Shown here: positions 25,967-35,553 of the stretch, piece by piece
Layout: each line of letters starts with the position of its first letter
Position numbering within the stretch: the first letter of the stretch is position 1
Assembly: GCA_910584945.1 (NCBI GenBank)
Contig: CAJUDY010000019.1
Location: 4,724 to 68,723 of the forward strand
Direction: 5' to 3'
From: an uncultured Lachnospiraceae bacterium
Lineage (GTDB): Bacteria; Bacillota; Clostridia; Lachnospirales; Lachnospiraceae
DNA: 64,000 bases
Position numbers and translations under genes: made by a program
Notes under the pieces: model-generated
Database searches by the model: none
The model's input: only the letters and a program-made list of their open reading frames with translations
Told to the model about the DNA's origin: nothing

Positions 25967-26662
25967 ATGGTTAAAAAAATATGCGTAATCACTGGCGGAA
26001 CCGGCGGCATCGGATTTGCTTCTGCGAAAGAACTCAGCAAGCAGTATTCCGTATATATTTGTGATGTATCGGCAGATAAAATTGAGAAAGCTGTCAATGA
26101 ATTGAAAGCAGATGGAATGGATGCGGACGGCATGGTCTGTGATATTTCCGATAAAACCCAATCCGATGAACTGGCCAGAAAAGCCTCGGCTCTTGGCAAA
26201 GTCGTCGGGGTCATCCAGCTGGCGGGACTGACACCGACCTTTGCTCCGGCCCCTGATATTCTAAAAGTCGATACTATCGGACCAATGAATATCAATGAAT
26301 CCTTCTATGAAGTGATGGATGGCGGATGCATCATTGTCTACTGGTATGCCCGCCAGTGCGCCTATAAATTCGGTCGGGAAAAGAGAATCCGTGTTATGAC
26401 CGTATCACCCGGTGTGATTCGTACCCAGATGTCCATGAGTGATTTTGAAAAATCCACTTCTGGCATGGAAGGGCTGGATCGGACTATGAGTTGGTGTGCG
26501 CTGAGTCGGCCGGGACGACCGGAAGAAATTGCATTCCTGTTTTCGACCATCATTGATGAGCGCAACTCTTATCTGACCGGCACCGATATCTATCTGGACG
26601 GAGGATGTGATGCCGCCGGTTACCACGGTCAAAGAGAATGTTATCCTGGCAATAAAAATTAA
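25967..26662 (+). pseudogene. SDR oxidoreductase lacking its catalytic segment
   Basis: 231 residues. The N-terminus is a good SDR (CVITGGTGGIGFASAKELSK) and so is the C-terminus (RIRVMTVSPGVIRTQMSM, GTDIYLDGGCDAAGYHG). Between them GGCIIVYWYARQCAYKFG joins the strand before the catalytic Ser to the helix after the catalytic Tyr-Lys. No SSxxG and no YxxxK motif remains, so roughly 50-70 residues seem deleted in frame. The reading frame is open, but activity is unlikely. It follows the two dehydrogenase genes. Confidence 0.65.
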
Positions 26663-26696
26663 AATTTCATTCCTGTAAGTTCAAAATATCCTTTCA

Positions 26697-26733
26697 CAAA
26701 AAGCTGTCCGAAACAAGATCCGGGCAGCTTTTT
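26697..26733. terminator. Bidirectional terminator closing the accessory island
   Basis: AAAAAGCTGTCCG and CGGGCAGCTTTTT form the stem. It ends the plus-strand dehydrogenase operon and the minus-strand YitT gene. Confidence 0.88.
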
Positions 26734-26742
26734 GCAGATCTG

Positions 26743-27615
26743 TTATCCAATAGGCGCCTGATAAAAGCTCCCGTAGAAATTCTGTGTTTTCAGCACATTG
26801 ATGATGATATGGGGGTCTTCCGCGCGCATCAGCTCGATGATCTCCGCCGCCTCATAGGAGGATACCACCGTGTGCAGCAGATACATCTTTTTGTGGCTGT
26901 AGCCGCCCACCGCCTCCACGCAGGAGATGCCGTGGCGGTACTTCTGTACATAAGCCTTCATCACCTTTTCCGCCTGCATGGTGGTGATCTGCAGGGTCAC
27001 CCGCTCGTACCGGTGATGGAAGGAGGAAATGGTCCGGGTGGAGATGAACTGGAATAGGATGGAGTATCCGGCGTAGATCCATCCGAACAGGTATCCAAAG
27101 ATGCAGAGAAGGAGCACATTTCCCGCAAATACCTGCTCCCAGATGGATTTCCCGGTCTTATTGGACACGTAGAGGGCGATAAAGTCTGTTCCGCCGGTGG
27201 AGGCATTGCCTTTTAAGGCGACCGCCGTCCCGATTCCGTAGAGGAATCCGCCGAAGATTACATTGAGAATAGCGTCGTCAAACAGCGGCTGAAACTGACA
27301 GACCTTTAGAAAAAAACTGGACAGGAAAACCTGCATCAAAGAATAGAAGGTAAACCGCTTGCTGATGCTGCGGCTGCACAGGACGGCCACCGGAATATTC
27401 AGCACCAGCATTCCCAGAGAGACGGAAAAGCTCCCTCCGTACAAAGACGCGATGTCGTCGATCAGTATGGCGATTCCCGTAAAACCGCCGGACAATAGTC
27501 CCGACGGACGGATGAATACCTGGATCACAAAGGCCTGCATCAGCGCCGACGTGGTGACGGCCGCCACGGTGATAACCCTGCGCATGATTTTATTTTGTTT
27601 TAATCTTGCCCACAT
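26743..27615 (-). CDS. YitT-family membrane protein (DUF161 + DUF2179)
   Basis: 290 residues. About five membrane helices in the N-terminal 190 residues (GLLSGGFTGIAILID, GGFLYGIGTAVALKGNASTG) are followed by a cytoplasmic DUF2179 domain (RYERVTLQITTMQAEKVM, AEIIELMRAEDPHIIINVLK). YitT proteins are common in spore formers and of uncertain role, possibly transport. It overlaps cutC by 16 bases, so the two are likely cotranscribed. Confidence 0.9.
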   Translation of the reverse strand: MWARLKQNKIMRRVITVAAVTTSALMQAFVIQVFIRPSGLLSGGFTGIAILIDDIASLYGGSFSVSLGMLVLNIPVAVLCSRSISKRFTFYSLMQVFLSSFFLKVCQFQPLFDDAILNVIFGGFLYGIGTAVALKGNASTGGTDFIALYVSNKTGKSIWEQVFAGNVLLLCIFGYLFGWIYAGYSILFQFISTRTISSFHHRYERVTLQITTMQAEKVMKAYVQKYRHGISCVEAVGGYSHKKMYLLHTVVSSYEAAEIIELMRAEDPHIIINVLKTQNFYGSFYQAPIG

Positions 27616-28373
27616 ACTCTCTTCCCCCTGACTCTTTCCACCAGTTCTTTCACAAGTTCCAACGATACCACATCATAGCAAAGCCGATGATCTCCCTCCG
27701 CCATGCTGTAGGAAATCCCGTTTCCTGCGGTCGTCGGGTCCGTCTTCCAGGCTTTGCAGGAGCTGTGGACCTGTCGAATCCCGGTATATTCCATCAGCTC
27801 CCGCGCATTGCCCGCGTTAACGCCGCTGCCCGCCAGGATCTCGATCTCCTTCCCGTAATCCGTCTGCAGCCTTCTTAACAACTCCCGCCCTTCCACTGCC
27901 TTTGGCTTCTGACCGCTGGTCAGCACCCGGGTAACGCCCATGGCGATCAGCCGTTCCATAGTCCCAAAAGGATCTTTCGCGCAGTCGAAGGCCCGGTGGA
28001 ATACCGCTTCCTTTCCCGCGTCCCGAATCCTCTCCGTCAGTCTCCGGTTTCTCTCTTCATCCAGCGTTCCGTCCGCCAAAAGACAGCCAAAAACGATCCC
28101 GTCCGCCCCGCAGCGCAACAGGCTTTCGCATTCCTTTTGCATCACTTGAAATTCCTCTTCCATATAACAAAAACCTCCGCCCCTGGGCCGCACCATGGCG
28201 ACCACTTTCGGATAAGGGCACGATTCCTTTACCATCCGAAGGGTGGTCTCCGTAGGCGTCAGGCCGCCCAGCATCAGAGCGCTGTTCAGTTCCACCCGAT
28301 CCGCGCCTCCCAGCGACGCCTGTACCGCGTCATAGTAGCTGCCGCAGCAAACCTCCACGATTGTCTCTTTCAT
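27600..28373 (-). CDS. cutC: CutC-family protein
   Basis: 257 residues, full length. It starts TIVEVCCGSYYDAVQASLGG and contains DRVELNSALMLGGLTPT, MVRPRGGGFCY, HRAFDCAKDPFGTMERLI and LTSGQKPKA, all matching CutC. The TIM-barrel protein was first linked to copper tolerance in E. coli, but its reaction is still debated. It overlaps the downstream YitT gene. Confidence 0.93.
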   Translation of the reverse strand: MKETIVEVCCGSYYDAVQASLGGADRVELNSALMLGGLTPTETTLRMVKESCPYPKVVAMVRPRGGGFCYMEEEFQVMQKECESLLRCGADGIVFGCLLADGTLDEERNRRLTERIRDAGKEAVFHRAFDCAKDPFGTMERLIAMGVTRVLTSGQKPKAVEGRELLRRLQTDYGKEIEILAGSGVNAGNARELMEYTGIRQVHSSCKAWKTDPTTAGNGISYSMAEGDHRLCYDVVSLELVKELVERVRGKRVCGQD

Positions 28374-28435
28374 CTCTCCTGCCTTCCCCCTTTTTTATTC
28401 ATTAAACTACAAAAGTGCCGGGCGGTAAAGCCCCT

Positions 28436-28486
28436 ATGTACCAATTTTTTTGAAAGCAGCCCCATGAACACCTCATGGAGCTGCTT
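28436..28486 (-). terminator. Possible terminator after the third sigma/anti-sigma pair
   Basis: A 12-bp stem with one mismatch (28456-28467 with 28473-28484) follows the stop at 28519. The T-tract on the minus strand is short (TTTC), so it may be a weak terminator or an mRNA 3' hairpin. Confidence 0.4.
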
Positions 28487-28518
28487 CTTCCGACAATCTC
28501 CGGAAAGACGTCGCCTCT

Positions 28519-29502
28519 TTAGCCGCTCACCGCCGCAAAGTCAAAGGAATTCGCCAGCGCCTCCAGCGCCTCGTTGCTCACGTCGAAGGTACCCCCCAGA
28601 ATATCCCCCAGCACATTGACGCTGATAAAGCAGCTTTCCTGATCCAGAAGAATCAGCGCCTTGAAGCTGCTCTTTGCCAGCAGGACCGTCTCTCCGCTTT
28701 TGGTCACGTACTCCCACTGCTCATAGGCGTCCACATCCTCCACATTCAGTTCAAAGGGCGAGAATGTCCCTCTCATGGCGCGGCCGAACTGATAGTCCGT
28801 CTTACAGGTCCCCTGACCTGTCGTGATGACAGCCTCTCCATCTACATCGAACGTACCGTCCGCATAGTAATATCCACCCGCTACGCTGTGAACCACCTGG
28901 TCTGACACGCCGCGGATATCCCCGAACCCGGATTTGCTGAGAAACTCTTCATAGGTGTCCGCCGTCTCAAGCCCGGTCAACAGAGACAACTGATATTTCT
29001 CACGGATCTCTTCCACCTTCTCCGCCATCTCCTGGGTATAGCAGTTATAAGCCTCATATTTACCGTCCACACCGGTAGGACCATTGCCGATCTGAGCGAT
29101 GATCGCGCCGTCTCTGTCATATTCCCAGTAGAAATCATTCCATTCCGCGCAGGCCTTTGATTCCGGACTGTCCGACAGACCCTGTAGAGAGATCATGTCC
29201 GCCTCTCTGGTATTTCCCGACGGTCCGTCTTCCACCACCTCTTTGCCGATCCCCACATGGTCGAGCCGAAAGAAGCTGGCCGCACATACCGCCGCAGCCG
29301 GTATGGCCAGAGTCAGCACAAAAGCTGCTGCAAATTTCCATATATGGTTTCTCTTATATTGTTTCATATTCCTTTCCTTTCGCGTCACATTCTGACCGGA
29401 GGATGCGCGCAGGATGCCCTCAAGCATCCGTTTCCGGGCGGCATCGTCCGGCTGTATGGTTTGATAGCATTTCTTGATTTTCTTTTTCATACCTGTGCTC
29501 AC
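28519..29502 (-). CDS. Probable anti-sigma/regulatory single-pass membrane protein
   Basis: 327 residues. A GTG at 29502 overlaps the sigma stop (GTGA); ATG 29490 is an alternative. The charged N-terminal ~50 residues (KKCYQTIQPDDAARKRMLEG) are followed by a helix (HIWKFAAAFVLTLAIPAAAV) and a long acidic outer region. The C-terminal part (KALILLDQESCFISVNVLGD, SNEALEALANSFDF) resembles DUF4367-type domains of sigma-linked proteins. I infer it restrains the coupled sigma factor. Confidence 0.7.
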   Translation of the reverse strand: MSTGMKKKIKKCYQTIQPDDAARKRMLEGILRASSGQNVTRKERNMKQYKRNHIWKFAAAFVLTLAIPAAAVCAASFFRLDHVGIGKEVVEDGPSGNTREADMISLQGLSDSPESKACAEWNDFYWEYDRDGAIIAQIGNGPTGVDGKYEAYNCYTQEMAEKVEEIREKYQLSLLTGLETADTYEEFLSKSGFGDIRGVSDQVVHSVAGGYYYADGTFDVDGEAVITTGQGTCKTDYQFGRAMRGTFSPFELNVEDVDAYEQWEYVTKSGETVLLAKSSFKALILLDQESCFISVNVLGDILGGTFDVSNEALEALANSFDFAAVSG

Positions 29503-29981
29503 CGCCTTCCGATTTTGTTTTTTAAAAGTTTCCTGGCTCTTGACAGCCAGTTGCGCACCGTTGACTGGGGGCAGCGCAGGATTTTCGCGATCTCTGCCGT
29601 GCTGTATTCTTCATAATAATACAGATATACCGGCGTTTTATATTTATTCGGAAGCGCCAGAACCGCCTCCAGCACCCCGGTATCCTCCTCCCCTGCCGAC
29701 TCTGCGGGCAATTCTGCTTCCTCTATGCTCCTTGTCCTCCTGCTCCAATGCCTCAGCGCGTCCTTGCAGGCATTGGACGCCGTGATGATCAGCCACGCTT
29801 TCTCGTGGCTCTCGGACTCGAACTGTTTTTTACAGGTCATCAGTTTCAGAAATGTTTCCTGAACCAGGTCCTCCGTGTCCGTCTGATTTTTCATATAAGA
29901 AAAACAAATCCGGTAGACCATGTCCACATGGCGATGATAAATCCTGGTAATCTCTTCATCCGTACGCAATGAAGACGCCAT
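29499..29981 (-). CDS. ECF-type RNA polymerase sigma factor
   Basis: 160 residues. Region 2: VYRICFSYMKNQTDTEDLVQ and AWLIITASNACKDALRHWSR. Region 4: LPNKYKTPVYLYYYEEYSTA and CPQSTVRNWLSRARKLLKN. The start ATG 29981 follows AAGGAGG. Its stop overlaps the start of its membrane partner. It resembles the factor at 2172-2648 in region 4 (YLYYYEEYS versus HLYYYEEYS), suggesting a shared subgroup. Confidence 0.92.
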   Translation of the reverse strand: MASSLRTDEEITRIYHRHVDMVYRICFSYMKNQTDTEDLVQETFLKLMTCKKQFESESHEKAWLIITASNACKDALRHWSRRTRSIEEAELPAESAGEEDTGVLEAVLALPNKYKTPVYLYYYEEYSTAEIAKILRCPQSTVRNWLSRARKLLKNKIGRR

Positions 29982-30068
29982 GCCGCCACCTCCTTTTTGT
30001 CAGTAAGTTTACAGCCAGATCCTGCAGGCTTTCAATACAGATACGAAAAAACCGGCCAAAATGTCGCA

Positions 30069-30110
30069 GAAAAATACCCGCCAGACCAAAAAATGATCTG
30101 GCGGGTAAAA
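30069..30110 (-). terminator. Terminator after the GH32 gene of the ABC system
   Basis: CCCGCCAGA and TCTGGCGGG form the stem, followed on the minus strand by TATTTTT. It lies 27 bases after the stop at 30137. Confidence 0.88.
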
Positions 30111-30136
30111 CATATTTACACATCTATCCCCGTTTT

Positions 30137-31621
30137 TCATCGAAGTTCATAATTTACAACATCCATGTTGGCAGCTCCGTCTGCGAAAAACGAGATCTCG
30201 TCTGCCTCCTGTCGGGTATACATTGTCGCTGTCAGCACCTGCTCCCCATCATTTACAAAGACTTCCACACTAAACCGATCCAGTATGATCCTTAACTTCA
30301 ATTCTCCGTCTACCGTTTTTACCAGACTGCGCCGCTGATGGATAATCGCTCTTCTGGAACCGGAGAACTTTCGGTCGATTTTCAGGATAGATTCCCGCGG
30401 GCGAAAGCTTAAAGCTGTATAATATGTCTCGTCCTGTGCAAAACGAACTGCAAATTTTTGATATGGATTCAGCCGGTCTTCCGGGCGGATTTTCAACTCC
30501 ATATCCACCATTCTTCCTCTGATTCCATCCAGTTTCACCAATCCCGAAACCGTGACATGCGTGTATGACATTTTATTGCGCCGCATGGCATTAAGTTCCC
30601 GGATCGGCTTCTGGTATAGTCTGCCATCCCTTACCGACAGTTCCCTGGGAAGACTCATCTGCCCAAGCCACGGATCTTCCGGCGAACGCATACTGCAGGC
30701 GTCCCAGTTCTGCATCCAGCCGATCATGATCCGGCGGCCGTCCGGCGCCAGGACCGTCTGCGTCGCGTAAAAATCAATCCCGTAGTCGATGGACTGATCA
30801 TGCGTTTCCTTAAATGTCCCGGTCTCCTCGTCGTAATCACCGATCAGGCAGAGCGTTCCGTTTCCATTGTGGTATTCGAACCCTTCCGGGAGCATATCCT
30901 GCGGACTGGTCAGCAGCACCCATTTCCCGTCCAGTTCGAAAAAATCCGGGCATTCCCACATCTTCCCGAACCGGTCGTGATTGGAAACCAGCACGCTTTT
31001 GAATTTCCAGTGAAAACCGTCTCCGCTGGCATACAGCAGGATCTGCCCGCTTCCGTCTGCCGGACGGGAACCCACCACGCACCGGTAGGTTCCGTCCGTG
31101 TGTTTCCAGATCCGGGGATCACGGAAGTCAAACCGGCTGCTGCCTTCCGGAAGGTCCGTATCGTCCAGCACGGGATTCTGTTCATATTTCTCATAATCCA
31201 GCCCGTCGCCCACGGCGAGGCACTGCGTCTGCACCTCCCGGTATCCGCCGTGTCCCTGACGCTCTTTCAGCACGCCGGTATACATCAGCAGCTGTCTTCC
31301 GTCCGGCAGCTCCACCGCGCTTCCGGAGAAGCACCCGTCCCGGTCATACGCCTCGTCCGGCGCCAGGGCACAGGGAAGGGATTCCCAGTGAAGCAGATCC
31401 TGGCTTACCGCATGCCCCCAGTGCATGGACCCCCATCTGGATTCGTAAGGATAGTACTGGTAAAACAGATGGTACCGGCCTTTATAGTAAGAAAAACCAT
31501 TGGGGTCGTTCATCCAGCCCGTACGCGGAGTCAGGTGAAAACCGGGACGCTCCTCTGCTTTTATTAATTTTTCAGAAGCTTCTTCATATTTTCGCGCTTC
31601 ACGTAATGTCTGACTTGTCAT
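30137..31621 (-). CDS. Glycoside hydrolase family 32 (sucrose-6-phosphate hydrolase/fructanase type)
   Basis: About 494 residues, no signal peptide, so cytoplasmic. The GH32 catalytic residues are WMNDPNGF (nucleophile Asp), RFDFRDPRIW and MWECPDFF (acid/base Glu). A C-terminal beta-sandwich follows (LRIILDRFSVEVFVNDGEQV). It hydrolyses beta-fructofuranosides; being next to an ABC importer it probably acts on imported sucrose or short fructans rather than on a phosphorylated sugar. The start is ATG 31621 after AAAGGAAAAGAG. Confidence 0.92.
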   Translation of the reverse strand: MTSQTLREARKYEEASEKLIKAEERPGFHLTPRTGWMNDPNGFSYYKGRYHLFYQYYPYESRWGSMHWGHAVSQDLLHWESLPCALAPDEAYDRDGCFSGSAVELPDGRQLLMYTGVLKERQGHGGYREVQTQCLAVGDGLDYEKYEQNPVLDDTDLPEGSSRFDFRDPRIWKHTDGTYRCVVGSRPADGSGQILLYASGDGFHWKFKSVLVSNHDRFGKMWECPDFFELDGKWVLLTSPQDMLPEGFEYHNGNGTLCLIGDYDEETGTFKETHDQSIDYGIDFYATQTVLAPDGRRIMIGWMQNWDACSMRSPEDPWLGQMSLPRELSVRDGRLYQKPIRELNAMRRNKMSYTHVTVSGLVKLDGIRGRMVDMELKIRPEDRLNPYQKFAVRFAQDETYYTALSFRPRESILKIDRKFSGSRRAIIHQRRSLVKTVDGELKLRIILDRFSVEVFVNDGEQVLTATMYTRQEADEISFFADGAANMDVVNYELR

Positions 31622-31752
31622 CACTCTTTTCCTTTCCCACTGAATAAACGGCACTGGATTTCTGCACTCATCGTTCTCGCTCTCTGGTGGCGTTTATCAT
31701 ACTTTTTCGGCAGTTTTTAAACACCAAATATATGAATTATGATTGGAATGAT

Positions 31753-33453
31753 TTATTTTCCTTCCATGCTTGCGTTATACGAATCCAGATATTTCTGGAA
31801 TAATGCCAGATATTCACTGAGTCCGTAGGCTTCCAGTTTATCCAGATATTCCTCCCAGTCCTTATCTGTAAATCCGTTCATGATCCAGTCCGCTTTTTTT
31901 GTCTTGATCTCTTTATGAATATCTGCCTGAAGATTGGAAAGCTTCTCCGTATCCTCGCGGCTCATGAAAATATTTGGATACACATACTGCGTGTGCATAT
32001 CGGGCGTATAATATTCTTCGATCCAGTCCAGACGGTACTGAGCGTCATCCGGGCAGGTCACATACACGTCATAATATTCATCCAGTATGGCAAGAGGACC
32101 TCCTACCGATTCCGCCTCCCTGACTTCCACCGGAGACGCGTCGCCCAGAGGCGCATGTCTTAACATATCCTCGCCGTCTGCATTTTTCCCCATCTCGAAG
32201 ATATCAAAATCATCATCCTCCCCGTAGGTTCCCCAGTTGTTCTGCGGAGACTGCAGCGGCGCATACATCTGATCCAGCCATGCGCATACCAGCGCCGGAT
32301 TTTCCGCCACGGAAGTCACCACACAGCGTCCGCGGTCAAATCCGCTGGTAAAAGAACCGTTCTGGGGCGTCAGGTTGCGGGTATCCGCCGTCAGAACCGG
32401 AAGCGGCACCCAGTCTTTCAGGTTGTCGATATTTCCCACATCCCAGCTGAAGCATACGCCGTAACGCCCGGACTTTCCTTTTGATACATAGGTGGACCAT
32501 TCCTGGGTAAATGCTTCCGGATCGATCAGATTCTCCTCGTACAGCTTATGCAGCCACTCAATTCCTTTCTTATAGCCTTCCTGCGTGGCGCTGCAGATTA
32601 CTTTCTGCTCATCAGTAACGACAATATGCCTGCCGTTATTCTTATCTTTATCCACCTCCCCATATCCTTCTCCGAAGCCGTTGATCAGGATCGATGGGTC
32701 CTGGTCCCCGTCGTTGACAATGCAGGACATGGGAATAATGCTTCCTTCAATTCCAAATTCCTCCTGAAGTTCGGATGCATGGTCACGGAACTGAATCAGG
32801 ACTTCCTCGAATTCGTCCACCGTTTCCGGAATCTCAAGCCCCAGAAAATCCAGCCATTTTTTGTTAATAAAACTCATGCCTCCCACCGTCTGGATAGCCG
32901 TCTTGTTGGAACCGAGCTGCTCAATCCACGGCAGCGCCCAGATATGTCCGTTTACATCCGTACACATGGTCCGGTATTCCGGATATCGGTCAAATACCGA
33001 CTTCAGATTCGGCATGTACGCGTCAATGTATTGTTCCAGCGGGATAATCGCGCCGTAATCTGCGTATTTTAACAGGTTGCTGTCTGTAAATCCCGCCGAA
33101 AAGATAAAGTCCGTCAGCTTGTTCGGGTCCGACATATTCAGGGAAATTTTATCCGGCCACTGGTCGGACTGGATCGCCGTCCAGTCGATCTCCACATTGG
33201 TCTGCTCCTGCAGGCGTCGAAAGATTGTCCGGTTGTTGGGCTCGGATTCCGTATTGGGCGGATAACTGATCATTCCGGTCAGCACGGTCTTTTCCTTCAG
33301 GGGAAATGCAAGCTCCGCCTCATCCACCGGACGGAACGTTCCGTCGTTGATCTTCCTCCTGCCCGCGCAGCCCGTAAGGGAGACGGCCATACACACCGCA
33401 AGAACTGCCGCCGCCATTCGTTTCCCGGTTCTGTATCCAAATCTGTTGCTCAT
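31753..33453 (-). CDS. Sugar ABC transporter substrate-binding lipoprotein
   Basis: 566 residues. A signal peptide ends in the lipobox LTGC (Cys29), so it is a lipid-anchored surface protein. The size and the sequence after the anchor (GMISYPPNTESEPNNRTIFR) fit LplA-type binding proteins. It captures the oligosaccharide, likely a fructan or sucrose because of the GH32 gene behind it, and hands it to the two permeases upstream. The start follows AAGGAGG. Confidence 0.9.
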   Translation of the reverse strand: MSNRFGYRTGKRMAAAVLAVCMAVSLTGCAGRRKINDGTFRPVDEAELAFPLKEKTVLTGMISYPPNTESEPNNRTIFRRLQEQTNVEIDWTAIQSDQWPDKISLNMSDPNKLTDFIFSAGFTDSNLLKYADYGAIIPLEQYIDAYMPNLKSVFDRYPEYRTMCTDVNGHIWALPWIEQLGSNKTAIQTVGGMSFINKKWLDFLGLEIPETVDEFEEVLIQFRDHASELQEEFGIEGSIIPMSCIVNDGDQDPSILINGFGEGYGEVDKDKNNGRHIVVTDEQKVICSATQEGYKKGIEWLHKLYEENLIDPEAFTQEWSTYVSKGKSGRYGVCFSWDVGNIDNLKDWVPLPVLTADTRNLTPQNGSFTSGFDRGRCVVTSVAENPALVCAWLDQMYAPLQSPQNNWGTYGEDDDFDIFEMGKNADGEDMLRHAPLGDASPVEVREAESVGGPLAILDEYYDVYVTCPDDAQYRLDWIEEYYTPDMHTQYVYPNIFMSREDTEKLSNLQADIHKEIKTKKADWIMNGFTDKDWEEYLDKLEAYGLSEYLALFQKYLDSYNASMEGK

Positions 33454-33508
33454 TCCTCTGCCTCCTTCTCATTGTTATGGCCTGCCGCCATTTCAGTAAT
33501 CATTCCTG

Positions 33509-34411
33509 TTATCCCTTGACCGCTCCGGCCATGATTCCGCTGTCAAAATATTTCTGGAAGAACGGATACATGATCAGAAGCGGCAGACTGGAAATGATAA
33601 TGGTTGCATATTTCAGAAGCTCCGCCAGCTGTGCGCGCGCCGCCGTACTCTGCATGTCCGCGATCATCCCGGATTCCGGCTGGTTCTGGATCAGGATGGA
33701 GCGAAGCACCAGCTGAAGGGGCTGTTTGGCGGAATCGTTCAGGTAAATCATGGCGTCAAAGTAGCTGTTCCACATGGCCACAAACTGCCACAGAGTCAGC
33801 ACTGCGATGACCGGTGTACAGACGGGAAGCAGAATCTTGAAGAAAAAGGTCAGCTCGCTGGCGCCGTCCACATCCGCCGCCTCCCGAAGTTCCTGCGGAA
33901 TGCCCCGGTAATAGGTTCTTGCAATCGTCATGTTCCAGACGCTGAACGCGCCCGGAAGAATCACCGCCCACATGCTGTCCACCAGTCCCAGGTTACTCAC
34001 GATCAAATAAGTCGGAATCAGTCCGCCCCCGAAAAACATGGTGATCATGAAAATCACATTGAAAAATCCTTTTCCCCGGAAATCCGCCCTTGACAGCGGA
34101 TAGGCCGCCAGAAGCGTCACGGTCACGGAGACAACGGTAAACAGGACCGAGTAAAGCACCGCGTTTTTAAAGCCGATCCAGATCTGACTGTTGGTCATAA
34201 CCCTTTCATAGGCCGTCGTCGTCCATTTGCTGAAGTCAAAGGTAATTCCCTTATTCTGCAGGGTGATGGGGTCCATGAAGGACGCGACCACAATATAGAT
34301 CATCGGTACAATGATCGCGATGACGAACAGTCCCAGCAGCACATATCCGATGGTCAGCAGCACCTTATCCTGTCTCGAATATTTTGCAAATGCGCTCTTT
34401 TTCTTTTTCAT
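33509..34411 (-). CDS. Carbohydrate ABC permease, LplC/YtcP type
   Basis: 300 residues, six membrane helices (VLLTIGYVLLGLFVIAIIVP first). The EAA loop is REAADVDGASELTFFFKILL. It forms the import channel with the other permease. No ATPase gene is in the operon, as is usual for this family, which shares an MsmX-type ATPase encoded elsewhere. Confidence 0.93.
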   Translation of the reverse strand: MKKKKSAFAKYSRQDKVLLTIGYVLLGLFVIAIIVPMIYIVVASFMDPITLQNKGITFDFSKWTTTAYERVMTNSQIWIGFKNAVLYSVLFTVVSVTVTLLAAYPLSRADFRGKGFFNVIFMITMFFGGGLIPTYLIVSNLGLVDSMWAVILPGAFSVWNMTIARTYYRGIPQELREAADVDGASELTFFFKILLPVCTPVIAVLTLWQFVAMWNSYFDAMIYLNDSAKQPLQLVLRSILIQNQPESGMIADMQSTAARAQLAELLKYATIIISSLPLLIMYPFFQKYFDSGIMAGAVKG

Positions 34412-34426
34412 TTTGCGTACACCTCC

Positions 34427-35377
34427 CTAGATTCCCTGTCCGTCATTCATCTTCGCCACGATCTTATTCACGGCAAGCAGAAGTATGACATTGATTACGG
34501 TATTGAACAAGCCCACGGCGGTTGAAAAGCTGTAATCGCCGTCGATCAGGCCTTTCCGGTATACATAGGTCGCGATGATCTCCGACGCCGGAAGGTTCAG
34601 GTCCGTCTGCAGAGCGTAGGCTTTTTCAAAACCGATGCTCATGATATTTCCGGCCTGGAGAATGAACTGGATCACGACCATATCCTTGATCGCCGGCCAC
34701 TCCACCGCCCGGATCTGCTGCAGGATATTCGCGCCGTCCATAACTGCAGCCTCCCGGAGCTCCTGGCTTGCATTGGACAGGGATGCCGTATACATGATGG
34801 ACGCCCAGCCTGCTCCCTGCCAGATTCCGCTGATAATATAGATGGAGCGGAACGCCTCCGGCATGGTCATAAAGTTCATATCCGTTCCCAGCAGCAGGTT
34901 CACCGGTCCGGTCACGGACAGAAAGATCCGCACGATACCGCAGAGCACGATCACCGACACAAAGTTCGGAAGATAAAGCACCAGCTGAATCTTCTTCTTG
35001 ATCCCCGAACTCTGGATCCGGTTCAGCAGAAGCGCCAGAATGATCGGAACCGGAAAGCCCCACAGCAGGCTGTACACGCTCAGCTTCAATGTATTGATCA
35101 GGTATCTCATAAAGTCCGGGGAGGACAGAAACCTCGTAAAATGCTTGAATCCCACCCACTCGCTTCCGGAGACGCCCTTAAACGGATTGTAATCCTGAAA
35201 GGCGATCAGTATACCGCTCATGGGCGCGTACTTGAAAATCATTGTCAGTAAAAATGCGGGCATCAGAAAGATCAGATAGAGCTGCCAGTGCTGTCTGACA
35301 TAGACCATGGTATTGTGAAATCCTCTGTCTTTGCTTCCCTGTCCTTTGGCCGAAACCGTTTTTGAATTCATTGTCAT
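34427..35377 (-). CDS. Carbohydrate ABC permease, LplB/YteP type
   Basis: About 316 residues. After a basic N-terminus comes WQLYLIFLMPAFLLTMIFKY and GILIAFQDYNPFKGV, the hallmark of LplB-like permeases; the EAA loop is REAAVMDGANILQQIRAVEW. The start ATG 35377 is five bases after AGGAGG. It is the first gene of the leftward ABC operon, 104 bases downstream of a candidate operator. Confidence 0.92.
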   Translation of the reverse strand: MTMNSKTVSAKGQGSKDRGFHNTMVYVRQHWQLYLIFLMPAFLLTMIFKYAPMSGILIAFQDYNPFKGVSGSEWVGFKHFTRFLSSPDFMRYLINTLKLSVYSLLWGFPVPIILALLLNRIQSSGIKKKIQLVLYLPNFVSVIVLCGIVRIFLSVTGPVNLLLGTDMNFMTMPEAFRSIYIISGIWQGAGWASIMYTASLSNASQELREAAVMDGANILQQIRAVEWPAIKDMVVIQFILQAGNIMSIGFEKAYALQTDLNLPASEIIATYVYRKGLIDGDYSFSTAVGLFNTVINVILLLAVNKIVAKMNDGQGI

Positions 35378-35480
35378 AACTTCCTCCTTTCTCCCAAATC
35401 CCTCCGTTTTCTGCACGCTGTTTCGTCTGTATCCTATGTACAGTATTTCTGATTCTCCTTTCTTTTTCAGATTTGTGCAT

Positions 35481-35503
35481 ATGTAAAATATATAATTTTA
35501 CAT
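35481..35503. promoter_or_regulatory. Operator candidate of the ABC/GH32 operon
   Basis: ATGTAAAAT and ATTTTACAT form perfect 9-bp arms around a 5-bp centre. It lies about 15-37 bases after the predicted start of the leftward transcript, where a LacI-type repressor would block it. Several further TTTTTACATT half-sites occur across 35536-35680. Confidence 0.6.
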
Positions 35504-35524
35504 TTCCGAGATTTGTATAGTATC

Positions 35525-35553
35525 TTTATATCACTTTTTTTACATTAAGTCAA
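35525..35553 (-). promoter_or_regulatory. Sigma-A promoter of the ABC/GH32 operon
   Basis: TTGACT (35553-35548) and TATAAA (35530-35525) are spaced 17 bases apart. It reads towards the permease gene. Confidence 0.75.
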
